Of a stretch of 64,000 nt of DNA, positions 35,961 through 46,498 are shown in pieces. Made by a program: the position numbers and the translations under genes. A model generated the notes under the pieces. That model was not told the origin of the DNA and ran no database searches. It worked only from the letters and a program-made list of their open reading frames with translations. Source of the stretch: Hofstenia miamia. Its lineage: Eukaryota > Xenacoelomorpha > Acoela. The stretch is from assembly GCA_004352715.1 (NCBI GenBank), contig SCFE01000085.1, positions 251,813-315,812 of the forward strand. The letters run 5' to 3'. Within the stretch, counting starts at the first letter, position 1, and each line of letters starts with the position of its first letter.

Positions 35961-36003
35961 ACACTTTAGTTTAGCTTGATCCACTGTGTCAATAACCTGC
36001 TGC

Positions 36004-37003
36004 NNNNNNNNNNNNNNNNNNNNNNNNNNNNNNNNNNNNNNNNNNNNNNNNNNNNNNNNNNNNNNNNNNNNNNNNNNNNNNNNNNNNNNNNNNNNNNNNN
36101 NNNNNNNNNNNNNNNNNNNNNNNNNNNNNNNNNNNNNNNNNNNNNNNNNNNNNNNNNNNNNNNNNNNNNNNNNNNNNNNNNNNNNNNNNNNNNNNNNNNN
36201 NNNNNNNNNNNNNNNNNNNNNNNNNNNNNNNNNNNNNNNNNNNNNNNNNNNNNNNNNNNNNNNNNNNNNNNNNNNNNNNNNNNNNNNNNNNNNNNNNNNN
36301 NNNNNNNNNNNNNNNNNNNNNNNNNNNNNNNNNNNNNNNNNNNNNNNNNNNNNNNNNNNNNNNNNNNNNNNNNNNNNNNNNNNNNNNNNNNNNNNNNNNN
36401 NNNNNNNNNNNNNNNNNNNNNNNNNNNNNNNNNNNNNNNNNNNNNNNNNNNNNNNNNNNNNNNNNNNNNNNNNNNNNNNNNNNNNNNNNNNNNNNNNNNN
36501 NNNNNNNNNNNNNNNNNNNNNNNNNNNNNNNNNNNNNNNNNNNNNNNNNNNNNNNNNNNNNNNNNNNNNNNNNNNNNNNNNNNNNNNNNNNNNNNNNNNN
36601 NNNNNNNNNNNNNNNNNNNNNNNNNNNNNNNNNNNNNNNNNNNNNNNNNNNNNNNNNNNNNNNNNNNNNNNNNNNNNNNNNNNNNNNNNNNNNNNNNNNN
36701 NNNNNNNNNNNNNNNNNNNNNNNNNNNNNNNNNNNNNNNNNNNNNNNNNNNNNNNNNNNNNNNNNNNNNNNNNNNNNNNNNNNNNNNNNNNNNNNNNNNN
36801 NNNNNNNNNNNNNNNNNNNNNNNNNNNNNNNNNNNNNNNNNNNNNNNNNNNNNNNNNNNNNNNNNNNNNNNNNNNNNNNNNNNNNNNNNNNNNNNNNNNN
36901 NNNNNNNNNNNNNNNNNNNNNNNNNNNNNNNNNNNNNNNNNNNNNNNNNNNNNNNNNNNNNNNNNNNNNNNNNNNNNNNNNNNNNNNNNNNNNNNNNNNN
37001 NNN
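36004..37003. other. assembly gap, 1000 N
   Basis: Exactly 1000 N, so probably a scaffold gap of set size. It hides the 5' part of the nested element's gene. Confidence 0.95.
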
Positions 37004-37250
37004 TAATAGTAATTGAGCAAAACATAGAGTATTTCACTTACGCCACTATCATGTATTAGTCTTTATATTTAAGGTACGGGATTAAAATGACAATGAGATA
37101 AACTCTGAATGCAAAATTGCACACGCACCAAAATTTTTTCACAATCATTCAGTTGAATGTAAATGTTCAAAAGGGCTCAGTCCACTTTGTTAAATTCGAT
37201 TGAGACCCAGCCCCATTGATAGTGTTATATTATGGTGCGGGGTGCTGAAT

Positions 37251-38259
37251 CCCAGATAACAATTTAAGGGCTAAACAACGTTGTTTTTGGTTGTTATGTG
37301 GTTGTTTTATGTGTCAAAAACAACGTTGTTTTAACGTCGAAATGGTACCATTTCATTGGTCGAAACAACGTTGTTTCAACAATGTCACATTAGGTTGCTT
37401 TTTGGTTGTTTTTTATGAATGAAACAGCAACATTTTGAGGTTGTAACAACGTTGTTTTATGTTGTCACATGATTGTTTTAGCATTACTATTGTATGCAAA
37501 ATAAAATTTTATATTACTAAGCAGTTCAAACATTGCTGTTTAACAAAAACAAAGCCCAACAAAGGCCGGACACCATTTTTGGGAAAACTTTTAAGCAATT
37601 TCAATACAAACATTTGTTAAANNNNNNNNNNNNNNNNNNNNNNNNNNNNNNNNNNNNNNNNNNNNNNNNAGCATTACTATTGTATGCAAAATAAAATTTT
37701 ATATTACTAAGCAGTTCAAACATTGCTGTTTAAACAAACACAAGCCCAACAAAGGGCAGACCACTATCTGTGAGATACTGTTAAGCATATTCAATACAAA
37801 CATTTGTTAAAGATTTAAATGAATGTCTTGCATATAAATGATAACAATGAGCATAAAAATCTGCCAAATTTAACAAAAATTTAAAACTCCAAAATTAAGA
37901 ACAACTTTGAAATAGTACTTTCTTAAGTCATGAAAAATCTCTTCAGCTCAATTGTAACTTATGTTATTAAACTGTCAATATCAAGGTGTCCAAATATTCA
38001 TGAATAAATTATTTTGAAAATTCACATATCTGGTATATTATAATTTTTTGCAAATTAAAAATTTTAAAAAAGGTTTTGCAAATCTTTTTTTTATAAAAGA
38101 ATGTAGTAATAAAACTAACAAAATGAGTTGTATTTGCAAGCATCTGCTCACTGATTATTTTTTACTAAAGTTGTTATTAGGATGTTAGTGGTTGCTGCAA
38201 CAACCAAAAGTATGAAACAACTATAAACAACGTAAAAACAACCAAAATTGTTATCTGGG
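37251..38259. mobile_element. second copy of the CCCAGATAAC element, with 48-N gap
   Basis: The ends CCCAGATAACAATTT and AAATTGTTATCTGGG form a perfect 15-bp inverted repeat. Palindromes AACAACGTTGTT lie at about 37269, 37319, 37364 and 37445, and CAACAACC-type units lie near the right end. It seems non-autonomous, with no coding sequence. The sequence after the gap (37670 on) repeats 33618-33835 almost exactly. Confidence 0.7.
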
Positions 38260-38812
38260 TATGGGGAAACCAAGAGTTTTATAATCTAAAAACATGGTTC
38301 TTTATAGGAGAAGGTGGAAAACAGTAAATTGATATTAAGATAAAATAGATACATGGGTGTACACATAACAGGTATTTTATAATGTTCTAACAATGTTTTG
38401 TGGGTTGGCAAATTAATTAACCAGGTTGATAATTGGATCAAATGAATTAAGTTATTTTTGATTGGTTTATATGCTAAAAGTTTGTAATAAATAAAATGTA
38501 CTTTGAATGCTTTTTCAATTATAAATTCAGCGATGACTCCAAAAGCTGCTTAGTCAAATAATCTCTCAACCTATGGAAAATTTACTTGATCATGGCTATC
38601 AGTACCCACAGAACATGGGAAATTCTATAGACTGTATAAAAGACTATTTTAAATTTGTATGTCAAATGAACACTCCAAAAGGCATATTATTATTGCCATT
38701 TGCTAATAATCATTGTAAATTTTAGAAATTTATTGTAAAACCATTATAACTAATAATTAATGATTATTACTAGTATTATTTTTATAAATTGTACATGTAG
38801 AAGAAAACAATA

Positions 38813-39079
38813 CTATATTTTTATTTTACTAAATTCTAATACAATATGATTTACATTATTGCCACCATTTGTGATTTCCATATCATCATTGCAAAAAAGT
38901 TTTTTATTTACCAGAGTATTGTAATTCTCACCCAATGCATTGAAATAACATTTGGGTAGGAAGTAGTAAATACCATTGTCAAGTCTTATCTTTACTGTGA
39001 TACCATATCTTGTGTTCAGCTGAACAATGTCCTCAATTGTTAGCCATAGTTTTTTTGGTAGTTCACTCACCAGACTCAT
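38813..39079 (-). CDS. 88-residue Polinton ORF of unknown role
   Basis: An intact frame starts MSLVSELPKKLWLTIEDI and contains YGITVKIRLDNGIYYFLPK. The shape, a short beta-rich protein with a conserved FLP(K/R) step, recalls small proteins seen beside type B polymerases in Polinton-like elements. I recall this only loosely. It sits inside the right end, on the same strand as the polymerase. It is one of the few undamaged frames in the element. Confidence 0.45.
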   Translation of the reverse strand: MSLVSELPKKLWLTIEDIVQLNTRYGITVKIRLDNGIYYFLPKCYFNALGENYNTLVNKKLFCNDDMEITNGGNNVNHIVLEFSKIKI

Positions 39080-39195
39080 ATTTGAAAAAATACAGGTGGT
39101 GGTTGGGAATTAACATCTTTTTAGCATTGTAAAACATGGTCATCCTTGCTTGTGTTGGGGAAGACAATCACATTATTATTGAGTATAGGACATCT

Positions 39196-39384
39196 TCATT
39201 TGTGTTGAGTCTTGTGTTTTCCTTTTACAGGTGCAGGTGGTGGGACCATCACCTCCTGTGCTAATGGGTTATAGCCATGTGATGGTGGTGGTGGGGTTCT
39301 GCATAGATCATCAAATAGACTACTCAATGACCCAGATGCTAGCATTTCAACAGACATTGCCAAAAGTGAGAGATGAAATTGCAT
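39196..39384 (-). CDS. 62-residue Pro-rich ORF near Polinton right end
   Basis: The frame starts MQFHLSLLAMSVEMLASGS and ends in a proline/lysine-rich tail, VMVPPPAPVKGKHKTQHK. It lies between the right inverted repeat and the 88-residue ORF, on the same strand. I do not recognise it, and it could be an exon. Confidence 0.3.
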   Translation of the reverse strand: MQFHLSLLAMSVEMLASGSLSSLFDDLCRTPPPPSHGYNPLAQEVMVPPPAPVKGKHKTQHK

Positions 39385-39454
39385 AGAAGAAAAATAATGA
39401 TTTTATCTGATGAAATGAGGTGAATATATAGATTGACCAGCCAATGGAAATACA

Positions 39455-39957
39455 TTGAACTTATGAAAATTAATTATTGGTTGAAAAAATGTGATATAAA
39501 AAATGTGTTAACAAGGAATTTAGAAAAGGCGAAATGTGGTTTTTTGAAAGTTTTCCCAAACTACATTGTATGTGCAATCATCTGAAATCATGGAAAAAAA
39601 CAAAATGTAATGGGTGGTATATTAACAAAATGCAATGTAATGTATGCAAGAAAGTGTGATATAGCCATGTATATTAACAAAATAAAATTAGTCATATAAA
39701 ACATTATACCAAAAAATGTATGTAAATGTAAATTGGAACCAACATGTAAATGAATAACCATGAAAATCAATTAAATGTGTCATGAATCACTAATTGAAAT
39801 CCATTAGTGGATCTTTCAAAAAGTGATGAGTCACTAAAACCATTCTGCCATTATCCATGACCTCACACTCAATCAATCAGAATAGGTGTTACAAACCCAG
39901 CTCTTGACCAATCAGAATTCGAGTTAGTGATCTCTCATGGTACCCTGTATAACTACT
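39455..39957 (-). repeat. Polinton right terminal inverted repeat
   Basis: Its reverse complement begins AGTAGTTATACAGGGTACC and matches 26107-26617 throughout. The target duplication CTTAGG follows at 39958-39963. Confidence 0.92.
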
Positions 39958-40835
39958 CTTAGGCATCACTGAATTTGCAAAGAGGCAATTAGAAGCATCT
40001 GCAAATTGAGAAGACATGATCTGAGTGACTCTGTTAGTGAACCAAAGGCTTCCAGGACTTCATCTATTACAACTTGTGTAATATATTCAGATGAATTATT
40101 GTGGTAAGAGGCAGGGCATGGAGGAAGTGGTTCTTCTTTGTGAGCAAGTGCTGGCAGAGCTACAACCAGAGAAGCTAGCTCATGAATTTGCATTTCCATC
40201 AATGTGATTGCTTCCATCATTCATTGTTCCCTACACTGATGTTTGATAGTTTTTGTGTTCAGTTCAGTTTGTAGAAATTCAGTGTGTTGCTCACATTCCA
40301 TTCACAGCATACTTGATGAGACAAAGATTCCTTCAGATGTTCATTTTCTAACATTTGGGCATCTAAATGCAGCATATGAGCCTCATACTGATGAGAAGGG
40401 ATTGGTGGAGTGGTGGCAGTATTTAGGATTTACCAACTGTTTACTAGATATGTTTGGTAGGGGGAAGTAGGTAATGACAGATTAACTAATGATCCAATGG
40501 TACAAGGGGTAGCATTCTGTCTAACAATGATTGCACAGGGGATACTCCTCAAGGGAGTCCCAGTGGGAGAAAAACAACAATGGTGCTAGTATCCATTAAG
40601 CTAGAACAAGAGTAAGGAAAACAGGAAATTTCAGAAAAATCCATAACAACTTGGGAGTACATCCAAAGAACAAGCAACAACACTAGCACTAGAGCAAAAC
40701 AATTAGGCCTTATGGCAGGCAACCATATAGGGTATTTGGTAAAAATCCAATGTGTGAAACAAAGACAAAATTGAGTAGAAAACAAAATAACCAAAACAAG
40801 TTAAGAACATCCTTTGAGCATAGCTCAGTGGCAAG
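39958..40835 (-). mobile_element. Ty3/gypsy element, gag 5' part (split by the Polinton)
   Basis: On the minus strand, from about 40410 to 39964, a coiled-coil-like segment (LHLDAQMLENEHLKESLSHQ, then TEFLQTELNTK) leads into an 84-codon frame at 40220-39966 starting MMEAITLMEMQIHELASL. It stops two codons before the Polinton target site. Beyond the Polinton the gag-type sequence resumes at 26100 in a different frame (KSASPVTPAV). 40411-40835 would be the 5' leader or LTR, but no LTR pair is visible. Confidence 0.65.
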
Positions 40836-40836
40836 G

Positions 40837-43796
40837 GGTGTTAACTAGAGTGAATAGTACTAAGGAATTTAATGTCATGTAGAAGGTTGCAAGAGTGACC
40901 ATCATGTAGAGCAGCCCTGATTCTAGAAAAAATAAGAAAAAGAAAGACATCAGTAATTCATCCTCATAACTAGTAACTGTTTAGATCCACTAAGCAGGAG
41001 AATATAACATCTAGGACAACCAATTCACATGGCATCATGGCAGAGTGATATCCAAGATGGGAGGTTGAGAAATTTGTTTGAACAGTGCTACCCTATTTGT
41101 TTCACATATTATTATGTATCTCAATAAACCATCTCAGTAGTTTTCTTGTCTCAGCTCATGTATAAATAGCATGTAATTACCATGCATTTGTGCTAGCCAA
41201 TGGCATAATTTAACCACAGTGTCATAAATTTTAGGTGTCAGTTCATGTTGCATTTGAAAGAAAGGTTTGTTACTCATAGCTGCATTTGAAAGATATGATG
41301 TTTAAAACTACATGTAGCCATATTCATAACCTACTGCAGTCCACTATATAGGCTGCCTTTGTCTAGGAACAAGTCATTGTCCCTAGATCAGAGGAGTAAC
41401 TCCCAAATTTTTGCTGGAAACTTAAGGAATTAATTATCATAACAATCAGGTTAAAATATAATAAACAGGTAGAGAAAAAGCAAATGAAGTTTCAGTGAAA
41501 TACAGTCAATTTCAACTTTTCAACAGTTGATTCTCAGTATTTATACAAATAAGAATAACTACCTGGTCTTTGTTTACAAATCCAGCATCTCAGTTTCCCT
41601 TGCAAATTTAATTGAGCAATAACATGCATAGCACATTATTGAGGGGACAATATTTTTACTTTGTAAACTGCTCTCAAAATTAATACTATGGCATAATGAC
41701 ATCACTACAATTATATAATTATATAATTAAATAGCCAAAGAAAAAGCAAATAAAATAAATAAAAATGCTCAATGGTCCCTGAGTGATGCTACAATTTTGT
41801 TCATATTTGACATTGAAGCTCAGTGTAATAAATCTACATTAATTTAAAATTTATTCAATTTCTGACTATCAAGAATGCTGAGAAAATCCATGAGTATCAA
41901 ACAAGTTCAAAAAGCTATAAGGTTGTCTAGAGCCAGAGCATGTGAGCATTTACCAAAGGCCAGAGCAAAAGACTGCAAAGGAGGTGCATCTGACTTGCAA
42001 TGTTTGGTAAAGTCAGCAGAATAATTATCATGTTCTTTAATAGTCAGTGAACTAAATACAGTCTTGAAGAACCTCATCTACAATATATTCTGATTTATGT
42101 AAAGTTGCATTTACTTAGAATATTTAAACTAATATATGAAATATATGTATTTGATAAATTAACATACATTTTGCAATATTTATTGCATAAATACTTCAAA
42201 CAATAACCCTTGAATAAATAATTAATGAATATATTTTATCTCATGATTGATATATTTTGAATTTACATAAAATATAATGCATTTCACAAGGGTGTAGATA
42301 GCTTAATTAGATAATAATCTTGTCCACATTACAATTTCATTGAAATCATGTCCCAAACATTTTTTAATTTTTGGTGGCATCAGACTTTGGGGAAATGAAA
42401 TTGTGTGAAGTGAGATACAACACTCAAGTGAGGAATCTTAATGGGTGGCATGATAAATCACCAATCTATTTTGCTAAAAGCCAATTACAGCTAATGAAGG
42501 GACATGAATTTTCTTCATAGTAATAACCTTATACAGAATTTGTTTGATATTGTTTGAATGGGATTAAATGTTTATATTATTTCAAGTGATCATCTATATG
42601 TTAAAAACTACATAGTGTAGAGTCACTTGGGGACTTTCACCCATTTTTATTTTTGCTAATTAATTCATTTTTGAATTCACGTCAGAGTGTGACATAGTTA
42701 ATTTCGAATTTAGTTTATGAAGCTATAATAGCATCCCCTCAGCAGGGTTTTCGAGTAGAGTTCGAGTTACTCGGGCCGAGTTCGAGTTTTTACATTTTGA
42801 GTTCGAGTTTGAGTAATTTTTTAAATGAAATTCCGAGTTCTTTAAAGTAAAAAACATTTATATTACAATAATTCTAAGCTAAAAACAGTTTTTGTGATTG
42901 TTAAGAAAATTGATATTTAAAAAAATTTTTTACGGTATTTGCGAGTGGATTTTTGAACAAGTTCGAGTTTTGATGATTTCTTTTCCGAGTTTTTCTGATC
43001 GAGTTTTGTGAGCTTATTCGAGCTTACTCGAAAACCCTGCCCCTCAGTTTTGTGCTACATATTATTATTGCTCAATTTAATTTACAAGGGAAGACATGAT
43101 CTATGATTTGAATTTGTAAACAAAGGCAGGTAATAATTTCTTGATTGTATAATATGAGAACCACTGTAGAGATCATTCAATAGAGTTTATCTCACTCAAG
43201 TTGCATTTGCTTTGATTTTACCATTATTTCTAGTTTTGCATTATGTTAGATATAAAAATTGTGTAAGTTCTGGTGACAATTTGGGAGTGACTCTTCTGTG
43301 CTGAGAATGACAATATAGTTGTCAGACAGTTAGCAGCCCAAATTGTGGACCACATTAAGTTATGGCTATAGTTATGTGTAGATATAATAACCCTTTAGTT
43401 CGAATTCAACATGAAAATGCACTGATAATTGATTACACTGAAATAATAATATACTGTTGGCTAGTGCAAATGCATGTTAATTGCATGCTGTTATTACATG
43501 ACCTGAGAGATAAGAAAACAACTGAAATGATTTATTGAGCTAGACAATAAAACATGAGATAAATAGGGTAGCACCTTGCAAGCAAGTACAAATTTCTCTT
43601 TTTGGATATTAATCCAGCTGGAAGCCATACAAATGGGTAAGCCTGGATGTTTTCTCTCTAAACAGTTACTAGTTTTGTGGATGAACTTCTGATGTTTTCT
43701 ATTTGCGTATATAGCTAGAATCAGGGCTGCTACAAGATGGTCACTCTTGCAACCTTCTGCCATGAGATTAAGTTCCCCAGTGCTGGTATAGTTCCA
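40837..43796. mobile_element. long inverted-repeat (fold-back-like) element
   Basis: 40837-41805 aligns with the reverse complement of about 42613-43796. Both arms carry AAGGTTGCAAGAGTGACCAT, GTGCTACCCTATTT, CAATAAA, TCATGTA, GCATTTG and GCTAGCCAA in the same order, at roughly 65-75% identity by eye, and about 800 bp of unique spacer lies between. The right arm carries a 297-bp MITE. No transposase frame is visible. A 113-codon frame at 43494-43835 (minus) lies in the right arm and has no counterpart that is intact in the left arm. Confidence 0.75.
42743..43039. mobile_element. hAT-type MITE, 297 bp
   Basis: The termini CAGGGTTTTCGAGTA and TACTCGAAAACCCTG are perfect 15-bp inverted repeats, flanked by a perfect 8-bp duplication CCCCTCAG at 42735-42742 and 43040-43047. 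The interior is rich in GAGTTCGAGTT-like units, as in hAT subterminal repeats. The left arm of the surrounding inverted repeat shows the empty site (TTATTGAGGGGACAAT near 41638), so the insertion is younger than the inverted repeat. Confidence 0.93.
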
Positions 43797-44109
43797 AGCC
43801 CCTGATTCTACAATAGTGGTTATAAATAAATTCAAAAGATAGCAAAAATATTATCATTTCATATATATACATCTATGTATAACGAAATCATCACCCCCAT
43901 CTATAGACGAATTTAAATATTTTCGACACTTCATATTATTTTAATATGTAATAATTTATAGCGTATGTCTATTTTTCAGTTGGATTTGTTTTTGATGAAA
44001 TTTGTTGTAGCCATTTTTGACAGCTACGAGACATTTTAAGGATTTGGTATTCGTTTTATGTCCCAAACGTCCTTAAATCTCTTTAGTGTTGATTAGATAA
44101 GGTTAGAGG

Positions 44110-45391
44110 GGTGCGCTATAATTTGTTCCAACGTAAAATGTTCCAATTTGTCCCTTTAACGTAAATTTGTGGACATTTCATAATAATGCAAAATTAAAAA
44201 TGGTTATAAATTAGATATTGACGTTTCTGAGAAAATTGGTTTTGCAATTTAGATCGAAAAAAATAGATTTGAGAGTTGCTACTGCTAATTTAACGAAAGT
44301 TCTCTGTTAGCTGATTTAGATTTACAATGTTAGCAATCGAAAATAACAAGCAATCAAAGAAATTTAATATATAATGCACTGAAAAGCTACATTTCATAGT
44401 TATTCATTTTAATTTCAATGGTTATCTTCTAATTGTTTTATTATGGAATCGAATTCAAATTTTCGGTGTATGAATGAATACTACTACTTAAATTATGTCT
44501 TGTAGAGTATCGTAATTGATTGCAAGCTGATGGCAGCAAATGCATCCATCCTAGTGTGTATCCTTGAAGAACCTTATATGGTTTTTCATTGACGTATGCT
44601 CGGACTTAATTGTATTTCAACATTAAAAGGTAAATTTTCTGTTAATTGACATTTTATTGATATAATAGCATGTAGAACGCAAACTAATATTAATATCATA
44701 CAACAGTTTGCGGTCTTCGAAATATTTAATAAGCTATGTGAATAAGCTAGATTTGTGGTTAAAAATTATTGGATAAATATTGAAAAACACGAAAATGGCG
44801 CTAGTAAACCAATATTGTCTATAACATTATTTCGCTATACTTGTTAATATGAATTTAAAAAAATTTTTCTTACATGTAATGCAAACAAACAGTAACTAAA
44901 AAAATATATTTACAGCGTTTGTAACATCTGAATCATTTAATGTTTACGGAGATTCGGTAGGAGTCTGACCTACTATTTCCATACATAAGTATGGCTGTGT
45001 TATTTACACTACGAATCTTCAAGTAAATAAATAAATAATAAAATTGAAATTCAAATTGAATATTGACAATACAATAAACCGTAACTGCTACTAAAAGACT
45101 ATTTATCAATAATGGAAGTTAACGTAGATGCTATTTAAGTTACGATCTATTTCAAGTTTATTACCACAAACAGTATAATTACTAAACAGCAATAACACAA
45201 TGGTTCACGAAAGGTCTAACAAATTTATTATCAACGTGCAATTTAATGCTAAATTAATCCCATTCTCAGAATCTTCAATTCAATATCCAATTTACCACAT
45301 TTGTTAATTTTGCCTTTATATTAAATGTCTATAAATGTGAATTAAAGGGACATTTTGGAACATTTTACGTTGGAACAAATTAAGTGATGCC
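44110..45391. mobile_element. non-autonomous element with 8-bp duplication, 1282 bp
   Basis: ATTTGTTCCAACGTAAAATG near 44121 is repeated in inverse orientation near 45353-45380, as part of an inverted repeat of about 80 bp that also includes TCCCTTTAA and GACATTT. The flanks are GTTAGAGG at 44102-44109 and 45392-45399. I find no coding frame of note. The 8-bp duplication fits hAT or P-like families. Confidence 0.8.
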
Positions 45392-45581
45392 GTTAGAGGA
45401 AATGAAAATGGGGGACGTGAAAGCCAATCACTTCTCAGTCTGTTTTTTCCTTAGCGTTACTACCTTTAGGCTTCTAGGAAGGGGTATTAGTTTTTAATGA
45501 ACTCGGTGCATATGGATTTAATTCTTAAGCATTAATTTCACAATTAAACATTATTTTTTAATTTTCGAGAAGAGAGGGCTA

Positions 45582-45745
45582 ACAACAAACAAGAAAACTT
45601 ATAATATTGTCGAAGGCAGATCTGATGCAAAGCTTTACAAATTAAATAATCAATTGTTTATTAAAAACAGTGTATCTAAGGGACATACTTATTTAAAGTG
45701 CTTCAAATTTAGAAAATGCTGTTTGGCTCGTGTCGTTATTTACAA
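45582..45745 (+). pseudogene. FLYWCH exon of copy 2, 5' part
   Basis: The plus frame reads TYNIVEGR..., KLYKLNNQLFIK, GHTYLKC and CCLARVVIYN. It aligns with the copy 1 exon over its first 55 residues, including both zinc-binding cysteines. It ends in the AAC repeat where a LINE has inserted, and the sequence resumes at 50343. No ATG is seen in frame, so the start may lie in an upstream exon or be lost. Confidence 0.85.
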
Positions 45746-45802
45746 CAACAACAACAACAACAAAAGTCTAAATTAAAGATTCATACAAGAAGGAATCCAT
45801 AT

Positions 45803-46489
45803 TTACAAATATCGTAAATAGCGGTTGGGAAAAATTGACAATTCCCATTCAGTCCGTGCCTTTTGGCACGATGGCAATCGGGCTCTCAGTCCTGCGAGTG
45901 AGTATGTCGTACGGCAAGGAATAATGTCTTTAAGAGGATGATCGTCATTCCGTATAACATTCTCATAAAGCCTCTGGTCTTTGTCTTTGATTATGTTCAG
46001 AATGCCCGTATAAGTATGGATAATACCAAGCTTTACAGCGCGTTTTTGAACTCTGTCAATATGACTCAGTGTTGCACTGCTTTTACCGCCCCAAACTGTA
46101 GCTCCGTAAGTTAAAACTGGCAGGACAATTGTGTCATATAGATATTGCAGTTCATCAGCCCTAAGACCTTTATGTTTGAGCTTCCGGAGTAAGTAAACCA
46201 ACGAAAGTCCCTTCTTTGATTTTTCAACGATGTGTGTCTTAAAACCGAACTTTGAGTCAAATCGCACTCCAAGAAGTTTCATGTCCACGACTCTAGGTAT
46301 CCCATATATTTCACAAGGGGGTTGGACAGATCGCGCAAATTGTAAAACTATTTCATGGGATTTTTCACTACAGATAACAAACTGGTTCCTCTGACACCAG
46401 TGGAGGATATGGTCGATACCAAGTTGGGCATGATCTATATTGCCACGCCCGGCAAAGAATGGGGTTTTGTCGTCTGCAAATTTAACCAT
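45803..46489 (-). CDS. LINE ORF2 C-terminal part
   Basis: An intact 228-codon frame begins MVKFADDKTPF, where FADD is the catalytic block of the reverse transcriptase. It continues through CSEKSHEI, LLGVRFDSKFGF and the C-terminal region LRADELQYLYDTIVLPVLTYGATVWG typical of CR1/jockey ORF2. The upstream frame runs into the gap at 46499. The open frame suggests a young insertion. Confidence 0.9.
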   Translation of the reverse strand: MVKFADDKTPFFAGRGNIDHAQLGIDHILHWCQRNQFVICSEKSHEIVLQFARSVQPPCEIYGIPRVVDMKLLGVRFDSKFGFKTHIVEKSKKGLSLVYLLRKLKHKGLRADELQYLYDTIVLPVLTYGATVWGGKSSATLSHIDRVQKRAVKLGIIHTYTGILNIIKDKDQRLYENVIRNDDHPLKDIIPCRTTYSLAGLRARLPSCQKARTEWELSIFPNRYLRYL

Positions 46490-46498
46490 GGCTGCATC

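Larger units (their letters stand above)
33388..38259. mobile_element. element with CCCAGATAACAATTT ends nested in the Polinton
   Basis: The outer ends read CCCAGATCAATTT at 33388 and AAATTGTTATCTGGG ending at 38259. TA lies immediately outside each end, consistent with a TA target duplication. A second copy of the left end starts at 37251. The first ~480 bp (33388-33838) are nearly repeated at 37251-37621 and again, as 33618-33835, at 37670-37887. The inner part 33840-37250 holds a spliced minus-strand gene and the 1000-N gap. The layout may be one element inserted in another copy of itself, or partly an assembly artefact. The superfamily is not known to me. Confidence 0.6.
26107..39957. mobile_element. 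Polinton/Maverick element inserted in gypsy gag
   Basis: The element is 13,851 bp with terminal inverted repeats of about 500 bp, AG...CT termini and a perfect 6-bp target duplication. It carries a protein-primed type B DNA polymerase on the minus strand. About 4.9 kb of its length is a later insertion (33388-38259), leaving roughly 9 kb of its own sequence. I could not find the integrase, packaging ATPase, protease or capsid genes of complete Polintons. They are either deleted or too decayed to see. It interrupts the gag of the minus-strand Ty3/gypsy element, so it is younger than that element. Confidence 0.92.

Noticed and set aside
35922-37059. Several 340-370 codon frames over 35922-37059 on both strands
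   Set aside because: They are almost entirely the 1000-N gap. Only the few flanking minus-strand codons are used in the DUF4806-like model.
40815-40850. tRNA or tRNA-derived SINE (TAGCTCAGTGGCAAGGGG resembles an A box)
   Set aside because: No B box or cloverleaf follows within the expected distance.
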